Source: RGIG3102 sp964369975
GTDB taxonomy: Bacteria > Bacillota > Clostridia > Oscillospirales > Ruminococcaceae
Direction: 5' to 3'
Assembly (NCBI GenBank): GCA_964369975.1
Contig: CAYJFZ010000001.1
Coordinates: 217,702 to 281,701, forward strand
DNA length: 64,000 nucleotides
Shown here: one piece after another, positions 43,851 through 53,086 of the stretch
Position numbering within the stretch: position 1 is the first letter of the stretch
Layout of the letters: each line of letters begins with the position of its first letter
Program-made: the position numbers and the translations under genes
Notes under the pieces: model-generated
Told to the model about the DNA's origin: nothing
Database searches by the model: none
The model's input: the letters and a program-made list of their open reading frames with translations, nothing else

Positions 43851-45848
43851 TTATTTTAAGTATTTATCCATCCAGTCGAGGATTTCTTGCATTCTTTTTA
43901 TTCTGTTTCGTGGTTTGCCTGAGCGAGATAACTCGTGGTTTTCACCTTTAATTAGGCAAACTTTTGTATCTGTTCCATTCATTTTTAAAGCTGTGAACAT
44001 TTGTAATGCTTCTACCATCCAGCAACGATAATCTTCTTGTGCGTGGATAAATAATGTCGGAGTTTTTGCTTTATTTGCATATTTTAATGGTGATTGATCA
44101 TACTGCTTTTGCCAATTAGTTGTGTGTGAAGCTGCTGTTTGGTCAGCTGCAAAATAATAGCCTATATCGCTTGTACCCTCCATAGTAGTCCAATTAGATA
44201 TTGACCTTTGTGCACAGGCTACTTTAAAGAAATCTGTTTGCGTAATTATCCAGTTAGTCATATATCCACCGTAGCTACCACCCGTAACGCCCACTCGGTT
44301 TTTATCAATATCTGTGTATTTTTCTAAAACACCATTTGTAAAGTCCATAATATCTTCATAGTCGATAGTGCCGTACTTGCCTCTTATATCAGCAAACTCA
44401 TTGCCCCTGCCATCACTACCTCTTGGATTTAAAAAGAATACAAAGTAGCCATTGTTTGCCCATAATTGCATTTCATTATGGAAAATATCAGAAAAGACAG
44501 TTTTCGGCCCACCGTGGATATGTAAAATCGCAGGGTATGAATTGCCTTTTTTGTAGTTTATTGGCTGCATAACAAAGCCGTGAATATCCATATCGGCTCT
44601 ATTTTTTACAGTTTGTGGGATAAGTTGTGATAAAGAATAATCCTTTGCGACAAAAGCGTTATACTCAGTTAGTCTTTTTTCTTTGTTGTTTTCCATTGTA
44701 TAAACTTCTGTTAAAGTATTCTCTTCTTGGCCTATTAGCATTATTTTTTCATCGATAATATCAAAGCAGTCAACAGCGTTTATACAGGTGTGCTTTGTGA
44801 TTTCTTTAGTTTTTAAGTTGATACTTTGTAAGTATGAGTTATTTAATTCAGTAGTTAAATAATATAAATCATCTCCATTTAATACTACATTTTTGCCAGA
44901 GCCGTATCTTGCATCACTGTTAGTTGAGTTCATTCCTATTGAAGTATGTCCGTGCTCTTTTAATAAATTTACTTCTTTTGTTTTTATATCCAAAATATAA
45001 AAATTACTGTTTTGGTTCATACCAAAATCTTTATTATCAGTAGCAATTAAAACTACTTTATCATTATAAATTTCAAAATTTCTAATTGTTAATACATCAT
45101 CATCAATTAGTTTTTCGGTAGTATTTGTATTAATGTTATATAGGTATAATGCATTTCTTGAAAGAAGCATATCTTCATACTCAAGGCCTGTGTATACTAC
45201 TATTTCCTTGTTTGTTTTATAGTTTTGCGTTGCAAATAATTCACTCGTTATCGCCTTTTTAGCTTTTGTAGCCTTGTTATAGATATATAAGCGATTTCTT
45301 TTTCTGTTTACAACGCCTCTGCCATTTGACCAAAACGGGATTTCCTCAAATACACTATAAGCTACTTCGTTTTCCTTATACTCTTTTAATACCTTTTCTT
45401 TTTCTTCATCTGTTAAATTTTCTAAAGATGGTCTGTTGTTATCATAAAACGCTGATAGTAAAAATTCATCTTCACTGATAGCATCAAGTTTTAAAACTGA
45501 TAAATCAATTTCTAAGTACTCTTGAGCCTCACCACCTGTAATATCTATTGAATAAAAGCAAGTGATTTCTTGTCCTTTTTTAATTTTTTCCTTTATTGCT
45601 TCATCCCTTAATGCTGAAAAAACTATCACTGTTTCATTAAGCCAAAAGAAACTTCTTACAGGAGTTATAGAAGTTAATTGGATAGTTTTTTTAGTTTCGT
45701 TATTCATTAAATGAATATCGCCTGAGTAATTATTTTCTTTATCGCAAGCTTTACTTATGATAAAGGCAGTATGTTTTTTATCAGGAGAAAGGCTGAGTGC
45801 TGATAAAAAATTATACTCTAAAAATGTGTCTATTTTGATTTGCTTCAT
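43851..45848 (-). CDS. S9 family peptidase (acylaminoacyl-peptidase type), paralog 2
   Basis: A 665-residue cytoplasmic S9 peptidase with the same propeller plus hydrolase layout: GGSYGG (S525), QEDYRCW (D606) and GENHELSRSG (H638). It is first in a two-gene unit. The two hydrolase domains are alike (HGGPK, NPRGSDGRGNEFA against NPRGSSGRGDKFS), while the propellers differ more, suggesting different peptide substrates. This is a likely peptide-scavenging pair. Confidence 0.93.
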   Translation of the reverse strand: MKQIKIDTFLEYNFLSALSLSPDKKHTAFIISKACDKENNYSGDIHLMNNETKKTIQLTSITPVRSFFWLNETVIVFSALRDEAIKEKIKKGQEITCFYSIDITGGEAQEYLEIDLSVLKLDAISEDEFLLSAFYDNNRPSLENLTDEEKEKVLKEYKENEVAYSVFEEIPFWSNGRGVVNRKRNRLYIYNKATKAKKAITSELFATQNYKTNKEIVVYTGLEYEDMLLSRNALYLYNINTNTTEKLIDDDVLTIRNFEIYNDKVVLIATDNKDFGMNQNSNFYILDIKTKEVNLLKEHGHTSIGMNSTNSDARYGSGKNVVLNGDDLYYLTTELNNSYLQSINLKTKEITKHTCINAVDCFDIIDEKIMLIGQEENTLTEVYTMENNKEKRLTEYNAFVAKDYSLSQLIPQTVKNRADMDIHGFVMQPINYKKGNSYPAILHIHGGPKTVFSDIFHNEMQLWANNGYFVFFLNPRGSDGRGNEFADIRGKYGTIDYEDIMDFTNGVLEKYTDIDKNRVGVTGGSYGGYMTNWIITQTDFFKVACAQRSISNWTTMEGTSDIGYYFAADQTAASHTTNWQKQYDQSPLKYANKAKTPTLFIHAQEDYRCWMVEALQMFTALKMNGTDTKVCLIKGENHELSRSGKPRNRIKRMQEILDWMDKYLK

Positions 45849-45926
45849 AATTTTTTTACTCCATTTCTTAATGTTAATTTATTTATAGTATAGTTTATAT
45901 AACTATAATAGTCAATGAAATAAAAA

Positions 45927-45957
45927 AACCTTTAAGTTTTAAAACAACTTAAAGGTT
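45927..45957 (-). terminator. Terminator of comEB
   Basis: AACCTTTAAGTT-TTAAAAC-AACTTAAAGGTT. On the minus strand a T run follows, 30 bases beyond the comEB stop. Confidence 0.8.
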
Positions 45958-45986
45958 AAATAACGCTAACTTATTCGCTTTTTATA

Positions 45987-46475
45987 CTAATATGCAAAGA
46001 CACCTTGCAGTGATTCATCATTGTCTACCCACTCATCGTGTACATCTATCATTACAAAATTATCTTGGTCTTTTCTAATTATTACTTTTTTAATACCGGC
46101 GTTTATAATAAGGCGTTTACACATAGAACAGCTATTAGTATTTTCTACATAGTCCCCATTTTCTTTTTCTATTCCGCATAAATAAAGAGTTGCGCCAATC
46201 ATTTTTTCTCTTTCAGCTGAGATTATTGCATTTGCCTCAGCGTGAACACTACGACACACTTCATACCTTTGTCCCCTTGGCACATTCATCTCACTTCTTA
46301 TACATCTTTTTATATCCGAACAATTTTTTCTGCCCCTGGGTGCCCCTGTATAGCCTGTTGAGACTATCTCATCATTCTTAACTATAATAGCGCCAAAATT
46401 TCTTCTAAGACAGGTGCCTCTTTCTAAACAGACTTGTGCAATATCTAAATAATAGTTTATTTTACTTTTTCTCAT
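45987..46475 (-). CDS. comEB: Deoxycytidylate deaminase (ComEB-like)
   Basis: A 162-residue zinc deaminase converting dCMP to dUMP for thymidylate synthesis. The zinc and catalytic motif is SVHAEANAI (HAE) with a second zinc site CSMC in NSCSMCKRLIINAGI; the usual PCxxC proline is serine here. The N-terminal stretch RGTCLRRNFGAIIVKND and GYTGAPRG are typical of ComEB. It is a single gene, divergent from the cytidine deaminase gene. Confidence 0.93.
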   Translation of the reverse strand: MRKSKINYYLDIAQVCLERGTCLRRNFGAIIVKNDEIVSTGYTGAPRGRKNCSDIKRCIRSEMNVPRGQRYEVCRSVHAEANAIISAEREKMIGATLYLCGIEKENGDYVENTNSCSMCKRLIINAGIKKVIIRKDQDNFVMIDVHDEWVDNDESLQGVFAY

Positions 46476-46595
46476 AATGAACCTCTTTAGCTATATTCTT
46501 ATTTTTATTTTAATAGGTTTTTATAAAATAATCAATGTATTTTTTAAAAAAATATGATATAATATTAAAAAAGTAAAAATTAAAGGAGTTTTATT

Positions 46596-47021
46596 ATGCA
46601 AAAAATCACAAACGAAGAAAAACAAGATTTAATAAAAGCTGCTATAAAAGGCTTAGACAAGGCTTATGCACCATATTCAAAATTTAAAGTTGGCGCTGCT
46701 GTTTTAGGAGTAGATGGAAAAACTTACATAGGCTGTAACATTGAAAATGTGTCTTATGGCTTAACAAACTGTGGTGAAAGAACTGCTATTTTTAAAATGG
46801 TATCAGAAGGCTGTTTGCAATTTAAAGCCTTAGCTGTTGTCACTTACGGCGAAGTTGGCGATGGGGCCCCTTGTGGCGCTTGTAGGCAAGTAATAGGCGA
46901 ATTCTGCGAGGATATGGATACTACACCTATCATCGTAGGCAATGAGAAAGGCGAGTACAAACAATACACACCTATCCAGCTTTTCCCACAACCTTTTTTA
47001 AAGTTTGAGCCAAATGAATAA
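46596..47021 (+). CDS. cdd: Cytidine deaminase
   Basis: A 141-residue homotetrameric-type cytidine/deoxycytidine deaminase of pyrimidine salvage. AYAPYSKFKVGAAVL is the N-terminal signature, NCGERTAIF holds the zinc-ligand cysteine and catalytic glutamate, and APCGACRQVIGEF the other two cysteines. RBS AAAGGAG precedes the ATG. Its end overlaps rsmA by 8 bases, so the two are co-translated. Confidence 0.95.
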   Translation: MQKITNEEKQDLIKAAIKGLDKAYAPYSKFKVGAAVLGVDGKTYIGCNIENVSYGLTNCGERTAIFKMVSEGCLQFKALAVVTYGEVGDGAPCGACRQVIGEFCEDMDTTPIIVGNEKGEYKQYTPIQLFPQPFLKFEPNE

Positions 47022-47871
47022 TACACCTTTAACTAATTTAAGCTACATAAAACAGCTTGCTAAAAAATACTCTTTTAGCTTTCAAAAAGGCTTTGGACAA
47101 AACTTTTTAGTAAACCCTGCCATCTGCCCAAAAATTGCAGAAGTTGCAAACATTGATGAAACTTATGCAGTAATCGAAATTGGAACCGGCATAGGAGTTT
47201 TAAGTCGAGAATTATGCCTTAGGGCAAAAAAAGTAATCGCCATTGAGATAGACTCTAACTTACTGCCTGTTTTAGAAGAAACTATGCAAGGCTTTGATAA
47301 TTTTACAGTTATCAATCAAGATGTACTAAAAACAGATTTAAAAGAAATAATAAACACCCATTGCAAGGGCTTGAAAGTTGCAGTGTGTGCTAATTTGCCA
47401 TACTATATTACAAGTCCTATAATTATGAAACTTTTAGAAGAAAAACTCAATATTGAAAGTATCACTGTTATGGTGCAAAAAGAGGCAGCTTTAAGAATTT
47501 GCTCACCTTTTAAATCAAAAGAAGTAGGCGCCATTACTTATAGTGTTAATTATTATTCATCACCTAATATCTGTTTTAATGTATCGCCAGGCTCATTTCA
47601 CCCTGCCCCAAAAGTAACAAGCAGCGTTATAAAACTTAATGTTTTAAAAGAGCCACCAGTGAAAGCAAAAGATGAAGAAAAACTATTTTTCTTAATTCGC
47701 CACGCCTTTAACCAAAGAAGAAAAACCTTTGTAAATTCTATTAGCACAGCTACAGGAATTAGTAAAGAAGCTTTGCAAAGCACCTTAGAAAACTTAAAGA
47801 TAAACCCTTTAATAAGACCAGAGCAACTCTCCTTAGAGGATTTTTGCAATATATCAAACGCACTATTTTAA
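47014..47871 (+). CDS. rsmA: 16S rRNA (A1518/A1519) dimethyltransferase RsmA/KsgA
   Basis: A 285-residue SAM-dependent methyltransferase that dimethylates two adenines in helix 45 of 16S rRNA during late ribosome assembly. N-terminal FQKGFGQNFLVN, SAM-binding VIEIGTGIGVLSREL, catalytic motif IV NLPYYITSPI, and C-terminal HPAPKVTSSVIKL and FNQRRKTFVNS are diagnostic. I chose ATG 47014 over an in-frame TTG at 47005. Its overlap with cdd instead of the usual tatD-rnmV neighbours is notable. Confidence 0.95.
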   Translation: MNNTPLTNLSYIKQLAKKYSFSFQKGFGQNFLVNPAICPKIAEVANIDETYAVIEIGTGIGVLSRELCLRAKKVIAIEIDSNLLPVLEETMQGFDNFTVINQDVLKTDLKEIINTHCKGLKVAVCANLPYYITSPIIMKLLEEKLNIESITVMVQKEAALRICSPFKSKEVGAITYSVNYYSSPNICFNVSPGSFHPAPKVTSSVIKLNVLKEPPVKAKDEEKLFFLIRHAFNQRRKTFVNSISTATGISKEALQSTLENLKINPLIRPEQLSLEDFCNISNALF

Positions 47872-47876
47872 AATTA

Positions 47877-47901
47877 ATCGCCTTTAGGGGCGATTTTTTT
47901 G
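47877..47901 (+). terminator. Terminator of cdd-rsmA
   Basis: AATCGCC-TTTAG-GGGCGATTTTTTT, six bases after the rsmA stop. Confidence 0.85.
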
Positions 47902-48045
47902 TTTTAATGCTAATAAATATTCTCAAAATTTAATAATTAATTGTATTATCTTTTTAATCTTTGATAAATACAAAAAATACTATTTAATCCCCCTTCACTT
48001 TCCCATAATCCAAGCTTAATTGATATATCCTTTAAAAATCTTGCA

Positions 48046-48081
48046 AAACAATACCTCCCACATAAGTGGGAGGTTTGTTTT
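48046..48081 (-). terminator. Terminator of the poly-Asp protein gene
   Basis: AAAACAATACCTCCCA-CATAA-GTGGGAGGTTTGTTTT, 42 bases beyond the stop codon at 48123. The stem tolerates a few mismatches in its outer part. Confidence 0.75.
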
Positions 48082-48122
48082 AAAAGAAAAGAATATATTA
48101 AGGAAAATTCTATGCGTTTTTA

Positions 48123-49142
48123 TTAGTCGTTATCGTCATCATCATCGTCATCATCGTCATCATCATCATCATCATCGTCGTCATCATCATCGTCATCATC
48201 GTCATACATATCATCTAAATCGTCGTCATCATCATCGTCATACATATCGTCTAAATCATCATCTTCATCGTCATCTAAATCATCATACATATCATCTAAA
48301 TCATCGTCGTCATCGTCATCGTCATCGTCTAAATCATCATTTAAATCATCGTCGATTTCATTATCAACAGATACTACTGCGCCTGTGAATGCATCTATTT
48401 CATAGTCGTATTCTGTGTCTATGCTTGTGAACTCGATATCATAAACTAAGATTTCATTTTCTTCATCAAGTTCGATTTTTTCAAAAGTTACAGCTGTTAC
48501 TCCTGCGTGAGCAAGGGCAATTTGAGTTGCTCTTTGTGGAGTTATCATATCTGTCATAACTGCGTTTGGATTTTCTTCTAAGTAATCTTCGATTTCTTCT
48601 ATGTTCATTTTTGCAAATTGCTCTGGAGTAATATCTTGAGAGTTAATGTTTAATATATATTCTGCCTTACCTACTGAAACATTATTTTCTTGTGCAAAAT
48701 TTTCTGCTGCTGTTGTGTCCTGTACTGTTTGAGTTACTAAGCCACCTAAAGCACCGCCAACACTCTCTGTGATTTTTTCTTCAAGAGCTTTTGCTTGTTC
48801 TGCATTTGCATTTTGAACTGTGATTAAAACGCCTGTATCTGCATTAATTATAAAATTATGTTGTTGCATTGAGCCAATTAAAGCATTTACAGCTATTTCA
48901 ACATCAAGACCTTCTAATTCCATATCCCCTAAAACTACTATACCATCTGCATTTAATGGCACCGCTGATAGCACTTCTTCTTTTTTGTTTGTAATGAGCT
49001 CTACTGAAGGGTTTACATCAATATTGATAATTGAGTCTTCTGCGAAGTTCTCATTGTAGTATACAGCTCCAAAAGCTGCTGCTGTTATCAATGTTACCGC
49101 CGTTACAAGGCCAAACATTTGTTTTGATACTTTCTTTTTCAT
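48123..49142 (-). CDS. RsgI-mid-domain/PepSY-like protein with poly-aspartate tail
   Basis: A 339-residue exported protein. One N-terminal membrane segment (about 9-28) is followed by a domain with INIDVNPSVELITNKKEEVL, which matches the extracytoplasmic mid-domain of RsgI anti-sigma factors. A PepSY-like segment follows (RATQIALAHAG, ILVYDIEFTSID, YEIDAFTGAVVSVD, about 205-260). The last 75 or so residues are almost only Asp, with three LDDMYDD units and a final block of more than twenty Asp. The cytoplasmic anti-sigma domain of true RsgI is missing and no sigma factor gene is next to it. The acidic tail may bind calcium or wall-associated cations; this is inference. Confidence 0.8.
   Translation of the reverse strand: MKKKVSKQMFGLVTAVTLITAAAFGAVYYNENFAEDSIINIDVNPSVELITNKKEEVLSAVPLNADGIVVLGDMELEGLDVEIAVNALIGSMQQHNFIINADTGVLITVQNANAEQAKALEEKITESVGGALGGLVTQTVQDTTAAENFAQENNVSVGKAEYILNINSQDITPEQFAKMNIEEIEDYLEENPNAVMTDMITPQRATQIALAHAGVTAVTFEKIELDEENEILVYDIEFTSIDTEYDYEIDAFTGAVVSVDNEIDDDLNDDLDDDDDDDDDDLDDMYDDLDDDEDDDLDDMYDDDDDDDLDDMYDDDDDDDDDDDDDDDDDDDDDDDDND
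48126..48350. repeat. GAT/GAC trinucleotide-rich tract
   Basis: Near-pure ATC/GTC triplets on the plus strand, that is GAT/GAC codons on the minus strand, with periodic interruptions CAT-ACA-TAT-C (MYDD codons). Slippage-prone and likely length-variable. Confidence 0.85.
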
Positions 49143-49583
49143 TTCTCTACCTCACTTTATGTAAATTCTATTTTTTAAGTTTGTTTTTTGTCTTTCACTT
49201 ATATAATGCACAAAGAGAAGGTTTTATTGCAAAGAAAAAAAATATTTTTCATTTTATTTTTTTTAATATTATTAAAGTACTATATTATATAATACGCTTA
49301 TTATTATATATAGCCCTCAGCTTTTCGGCTTTGTTTCTTCGTTGTGTATTCTTATAAAAATTTTCAACATTTTATATTAATTATACAAATTGTATACAAA
49401 AAATAGATTAATTATCTTTTATTGTTATTTTTTTAACCAATATTTTTGTAGTTCTATACAAAAAACGATGTTTCAATTTTATGTATGCAACGAAAATGAT
49501 AAAACTGTATAGAAATCAATATATCTTTATGTTATTATAAGGTTGGAAGCAATATTAGGTACATGATTTAGGAGGTCTTTTTA
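49143..49583. other. Divergent intergenic region with TATACAA boxes
   Basis: A gap between the poly-Asp gene and a small membrane protein gene. It holds TATACAA-A-TTGTATA, a perfect 7-1-7 palindrome at 49382-49396, and further TATACAA copies at 49393-49399 and 49455-49461. No open reading frame is convincing. These may be operator sites for one or both divergent genes. Confidence 0.4.
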
Positions 49584-49979
49584 ATGAAAGGTTTTGAAGA
49601 AGGTATTAAAAACATTAAAAGAAACTTAACACTCATCATCTCACTATCCACTTTATTTATTTTAGTTGACTTGTATAATCAAGCACGACTAATCCAAACA
49701 CCACAGGCTATTACAGTAATATTCGTTATGGTAATTACTGTATTATTATTAAACAACCATAGCATAATCGACATAGCCCAGCAAGGACTATTAAAAGAAA
49801 TAAAAGCTGAAAATTCAGCAGCTTTACTTTTAAGCATTTTAGGTGTGTTTATCACTTTCTATGCAGCTATAAACTTTACTTCTATGAGCGCAGTAGCATT
49901 AATTTATTTCTTAATCGCTTTATTAGCAGTAAGAACATTTATAGACTTAAGAAAGCAGTTACACGAAAATTTAATCTAA
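49584..49979 (+). CDS. Small four-helix integral membrane protein
   Basis: A 131-residue protein with about four hydrophobic segments (about 14-28, 40-56, 78-97, 100-118) and a charged C-terminus RKQLHENLI. RBS AGGAGG precedes the ATG and a perfect terminator follows, so it is a real single gene. I do not recognise a family and no functional residue pattern stands out. Confidence 0.7.
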   Translation: MKGFEEGIKNIKRNLTLIISLSTLFILVDLYNQARLIQTPQAITVIFVMVITVLLLNNHSIIDIAQQGLLKEIKAENSAALLLSILGVFITFYAAINFTSMSAVALIYFLIALLAVRTFIDLRKQLHENLI

Positions 49980-49989
49980 TTTAAAATAT

Positions 49990-50024
49990 AAAAAGCTAAA
50001 AGCGATTTGCTTTTAGCTTTTTTA
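49990..50024. terminator. Terminator between the membrane protein and RgpF-type genes
   Basis: AAAAAGCTAAAAGC-GATTT-GCTTTTAGCTTTTTT between convergent genes. Confidence 0.85.
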
Positions 50025-50053
50025 TTTGTTTTTTATAGCCAATTAAAAGTTTT

Positions 50054-51841
50054 TTACATCTCTTTATTAAATACTAAATGATAAATAATATATAATTTTT
50101 CTTTAAAAGATAAGTTTGCACTGAAGGCTTGGCGCAAGGTCATATCATTGTGGTGCTCGTGGAAGTGGTTTATCTTGCCTTGCATTTTAGCTAAAACGAT
50201 ATCATACCTTCTATTATCATCTCTTTCAAGATTTTTAAAATCCCTTACCATACATTCCATATTTAATAAATCTGAATAATTATATCCTTCTTTAAAAACA
50301 TAGCCGGTAAAATATCCACTGCTTTGAGCTAATAGTGGCAAGAGTATTTCTTTTAAAGTAATGTTTGATTTATCAAAAACTTCCTCGTATTTTTTTAAAC
50401 TCTTCCCCTTTGCTTTTTCTAAAATCTCCACTTTTGCAAAGAACATCCCACTTTCGCAAAATAAGGGATAGCTTTTTTTATTTAAAGGGATATTTAATTT
50501 TAATTCTTTTATTATCTCCTCTACTTCACTTATAATATTTTTAAATTTTATGCCTCTTGTAAAGTTTGCCCCTTTATATGATGGGTATTGAAGTAATAAG
50601 CCATAGTCATCATTATTTTCTAATATTTTTTTATTTTGGGCTATTGATAATAAAGTTTTGTAAGCATTATCTATAGAACTTATATCATAAATGTCATCAT
50701 AAATTTCATTAACTGCATTAGTGATATAAGCGATATACTTATACTCTTTTATTATTTTATATCCTCTTGAGAATATAAAGTCATAACTATCTTTACAAAC
50801 AGAGGTGGTATACTCGCTAAAATTTGCTTTTAGCTTATTATCACTACATAAAACAATAATGTTTTCTTTATTTTTAAAGCTATTTAATCTTTCTTTTAGC
50901 GTATCTATTTCTAAATTATTTTTTACATACACTATTAAAATAGTGTCTTCTAAACTTTCGTTTTTCGCCCTTTTTGTAGTAAAGCAAGGCGTTAAGCTAT
51001 ATAAAAAACTTCTATAATCCGCTGTCCTTAGTAAATTTTGCTTTATCATATTAAAGTCATAGTTTGTCTTTGTTTTTATATAGTCATACAGCTCTTGAGA
51101 AGCATAGCCATAGTAAGAAGTGACCATATCATTCCTATCTATTACAAAACTTTTTCTTTTAGCTAAAGGGCATTTATACTTTTCTATTAATTCTACAGGC
51201 TTATTCATTAAAGGGTATTCATAAACTTTATCAAAAGCCTGTATTGGAATAAAGCTATCGCTTTTATAATTCAATTTTTCAAAATGTTCTGTAAAGCGCA
51301 TCTCAAACTTTGAAACAGCATCGTAATACGAATTAATCACAGGCAAATTTTGCATAAAAGAAATAAAATCCTCACTACAAAACATCCTTTTATTTATCAC
51401 TAAAAAGTAGCTTTGCAAATGCTCTGGGATTCCATCTTCAAGCTCTGCCCAAGTCGGCGCTTCTTTCATATATGGAAACTTTGTAAGTCCCCAGAAATCA
51501 AGCTTTCTTTTTTCCATTTGGCTAAACACTTTTTTTAATGAGTTAAATGGGCCAAAAACTGTTTGATTATAAAGAAGTACGCTATCAAAGGCTTTTAATT
51601 CTTCGTATTTATCGATAATAACATGCTTATAGCCCGAGATATCAAAGCCTTGATTTTCTCTATAAATAATTTCATCGCAAACTTCTAAAAGCTTTTTTTC
51701 ACCCTCAGGCGATAAAAAACCATTCACTACTACATATTGATAAGAAATGACTTCTCTCATGCTTTTTAATAAATGCGTGATATAGTCATCTACTATTCCA
51801 TCTTCATCATAAAAAGCAAATATTGCCGCTGTTTTATTCAT
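50054..51841 (-). CDS. RgpF-family polysaccharide biosynthesis protein
   Basis: A 595-residue protein whose N-terminal half matches the rhamnan synthesis protein F (RgpF) domain: IFAFYDEDGIVDDYITHLL, RENQGFDISGYKHVI, LLYNQTVFGPFNSL and DFWGLTKFPYM. The C-terminal half is a less conserved second region ending in a segment rich in basic residues. RgpF proteins take part in making rhamnose-containing cell-wall polysaccharides, which fits the rfbC cluster at 2.7 kb, although this gene stands alone 41 kb away. It is a single gene with weak upstream signals. Confidence 0.85.
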   Translation of the reverse strand: MNKTAAIFAFYDEDGIVDDYITHLLKSMREVISYQYVVVNGFLSPEGEKKLLEVCDEIIYRENQGFDISGYKHVIIDKYEELKAFDSVLLYNQTVFGPFNSLKKVFSQMEKRKLDFWGLTKFPYMKEAPTWAELEDGIPEHLQSYFLVINKRMFCSEDFISFMQNLPVINSYYDAVSKFEMRFTEHFEKLNYKSDSFIPIQAFDKVYEYPLMNKPVELIEKYKCPLAKRKSFVIDRNDMVTSYYGYASQELYDYIKTKTNYDFNMIKQNLLRTADYRSFLYSLTPCFTTKRAKNESLEDTILIVYVKNNLEIDTLKERLNSFKNKENIIVLCSDNKLKANFSEYTTSVCKDSYDFIFSRGYKIIKEYKYIAYITNAVNEIYDDIYDISSIDNAYKTLLSIAQNKKILENNDDYGLLLQYPSYKGANFTRGIKFKNIISEVEEIIKELKLNIPLNKKSYPLFCESGMFFAKVEILEKAKGKSLKKYEEVFDKSNITLKEILLPLLAQSSGYFTGYVFKEGYNYSDLLNMECMVRDFKNLERDDNRRYDIVLAKMQGKINHFHEHHNDMTLRQAFSANLSFKEKLYIIYHLVFNKEM

Positions 51842-51968
51842 AATTTTACCCCTTAGTATAATTTATATATATTCTACTACATTTAATAAAAAAAAGCTAT
51901 ATTAAGATATGAAATAGCTTTATTAAAAACTATCTTTTTTGATAAATTAGTTTTTTATAACAAAAAAT

Positions 51969-51996
51969 AAAATGGATAGCATAGCTATCCATTTTT
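51969..51996 (-). terminator. Terminator of the lipoprotein gene
   Basis: AAAATGGATAGC-ATA-GCTATCCATTTTT, overlapping the very end of the lipoprotein region. Confidence 0.8.
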
Positions 51997-51997
51997 A

Positions 51998-52876
51998 TTA
52001 TTTAACTTCGACACTATTTTTTGGCGTGAAATTTTCTTCTTCTGCTAAATGAAAAGAGCCGTCCATTCCACTTTGTATTACAATGAATAATCTTTCATTT
52101 CCTGTATTATCTTTAAATAAAAGCCCAGTTGAATTAAAGTGTGACTCAAAGGCGATAGGCACTAAAATAGGCTTTTCTTGGCTAAATTCATCGACTAAAA
52201 GCAGGCTTTCTTCTATGTTAAAAACAAAGGTATCATTATTTAAAAACACAATACTACCCCTAACTACTTCTACATCTTCTAAGGTAGTAGTTGTATTAAA
52301 TAATATATTGCTTGAGTAGGGTATTTCTTCGTTATACTCACTATATGAAGGAAAACTATCTAAAACGCCTTCTTCTAAAACTTCTGTGATGAAAAGTTTA
52401 TCTAAGTAGTCAATTTCGATTACATTGCCATGTGCATCAACTAAAAGCTCTTGCGCCTGTGAAGCATTATATAAATCAAGCGGATTAGTATCTCCATCGC
52501 CATAAACTACTTCTTTAAATCCATCTTCAAGATAAACTATATTCGTATCCATTATATTAAAGCTAAATACATGTGTTTGTCCATCATCTAAAATAAACAC
52601 ATACTCACTAACAGCACCAACACTTACATCTTCATCGTCTATCTCTTTACCAATTACCCCAGAGTTAAACATAGCGACAAACTCACTTATTTCTTCTTGG
52701 TCAGTGATAATTTTTCTCTCAGCGCCATATTCTGGGTTATTCATTGGCATAGTGATTTGAATACTATCAACACTTCCTTCTTCAATCTGGGCAAGATATT
52801 CTATCTTACTTTCACCACCGCAAGCAGTAAGCATTAAACTTATTAAAGTTAAACTAAGTATAACTAATTTTTTCAT
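51998..52876 (-). CDS. Lipoprotein of unknown function
   Basis: A 292-residue protein with signal peptide and lipobox LTAC followed by GGESK. The soluble part is acidic with no recognised domain; it contains ISEFVAMFNSG and repeated Val/Asp-rich strands. I start at ATG 52876 because GGAGGG stands 5 bases upstream; an earlier in-frame ATG (52888) lies inside that RBS. It is a single-gene unit. Confidence 0.75.
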   Translation of the reverse strand: MKKLVILSLTLISLMLTACGGESKIEYLAQIEEGSVDSIQITMPMNNPEYGAERKIITDQEEISEFVAMFNSGVIGKEIDDEDVSVGAVSEYVFILDDGQTHVFSFNIMDTNIVYLEDGFKEVVYGDGDTNPLDLYNASQAQELLVDAHGNVIEIDYLDKLFITEVLEEGVLDSFPSYSEYNEEIPYSSNILFNTTTTLEDVEVVRGSIVFLNNDTFVFNIEESLLLVDEFSQEKPILVPIAFESHFNSTGLLFKDNTGNERLFIVIQSGMDGSFHLAEEENFTPKNSVEVK

Positions 52877-52964
52877 AATACCCTCCATTCGATTTATGCT
52901 TTGATATATTTATATTACCATATTTATTGATTGTTGTAAACTTTTTACTTTGCCTTATCTTTTT

Positions 52965-53057
52965 CCTTTTCGTGGGCTTACTTTAGCTTTGTTTTATCTT
53001 TCTTGTGTCGCCTTATTCCCCTTTCGTGGACTCGCTTTTAGCTTTTATCTATCTTCT
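52965..53057. repeat. Direct repeat downstream of purA
   Basis: Two diverged copies (52965-53003 and 53019-53057) of a unit of about 39 bases with core CTTTTCGTGGGCTTACTTTAGCTTT and CTTTCGTGGACTCGCTTTTAGCTTT. The core TGGACTYGCTTTT also resembles the hairpin repeat at 63966-63990. Confidence 0.5.
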
Positions 53058-53086
53058 TTTTAAATTTATTTATTTTTTCAAAAAAT

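Noticed and set aside
48020..48388. Plus-strand reading frame rich in His and Arg
   Set aside because: It is the complement of the GAT/GAC poly-Asp tract of the minus-strand gene, not a protein.
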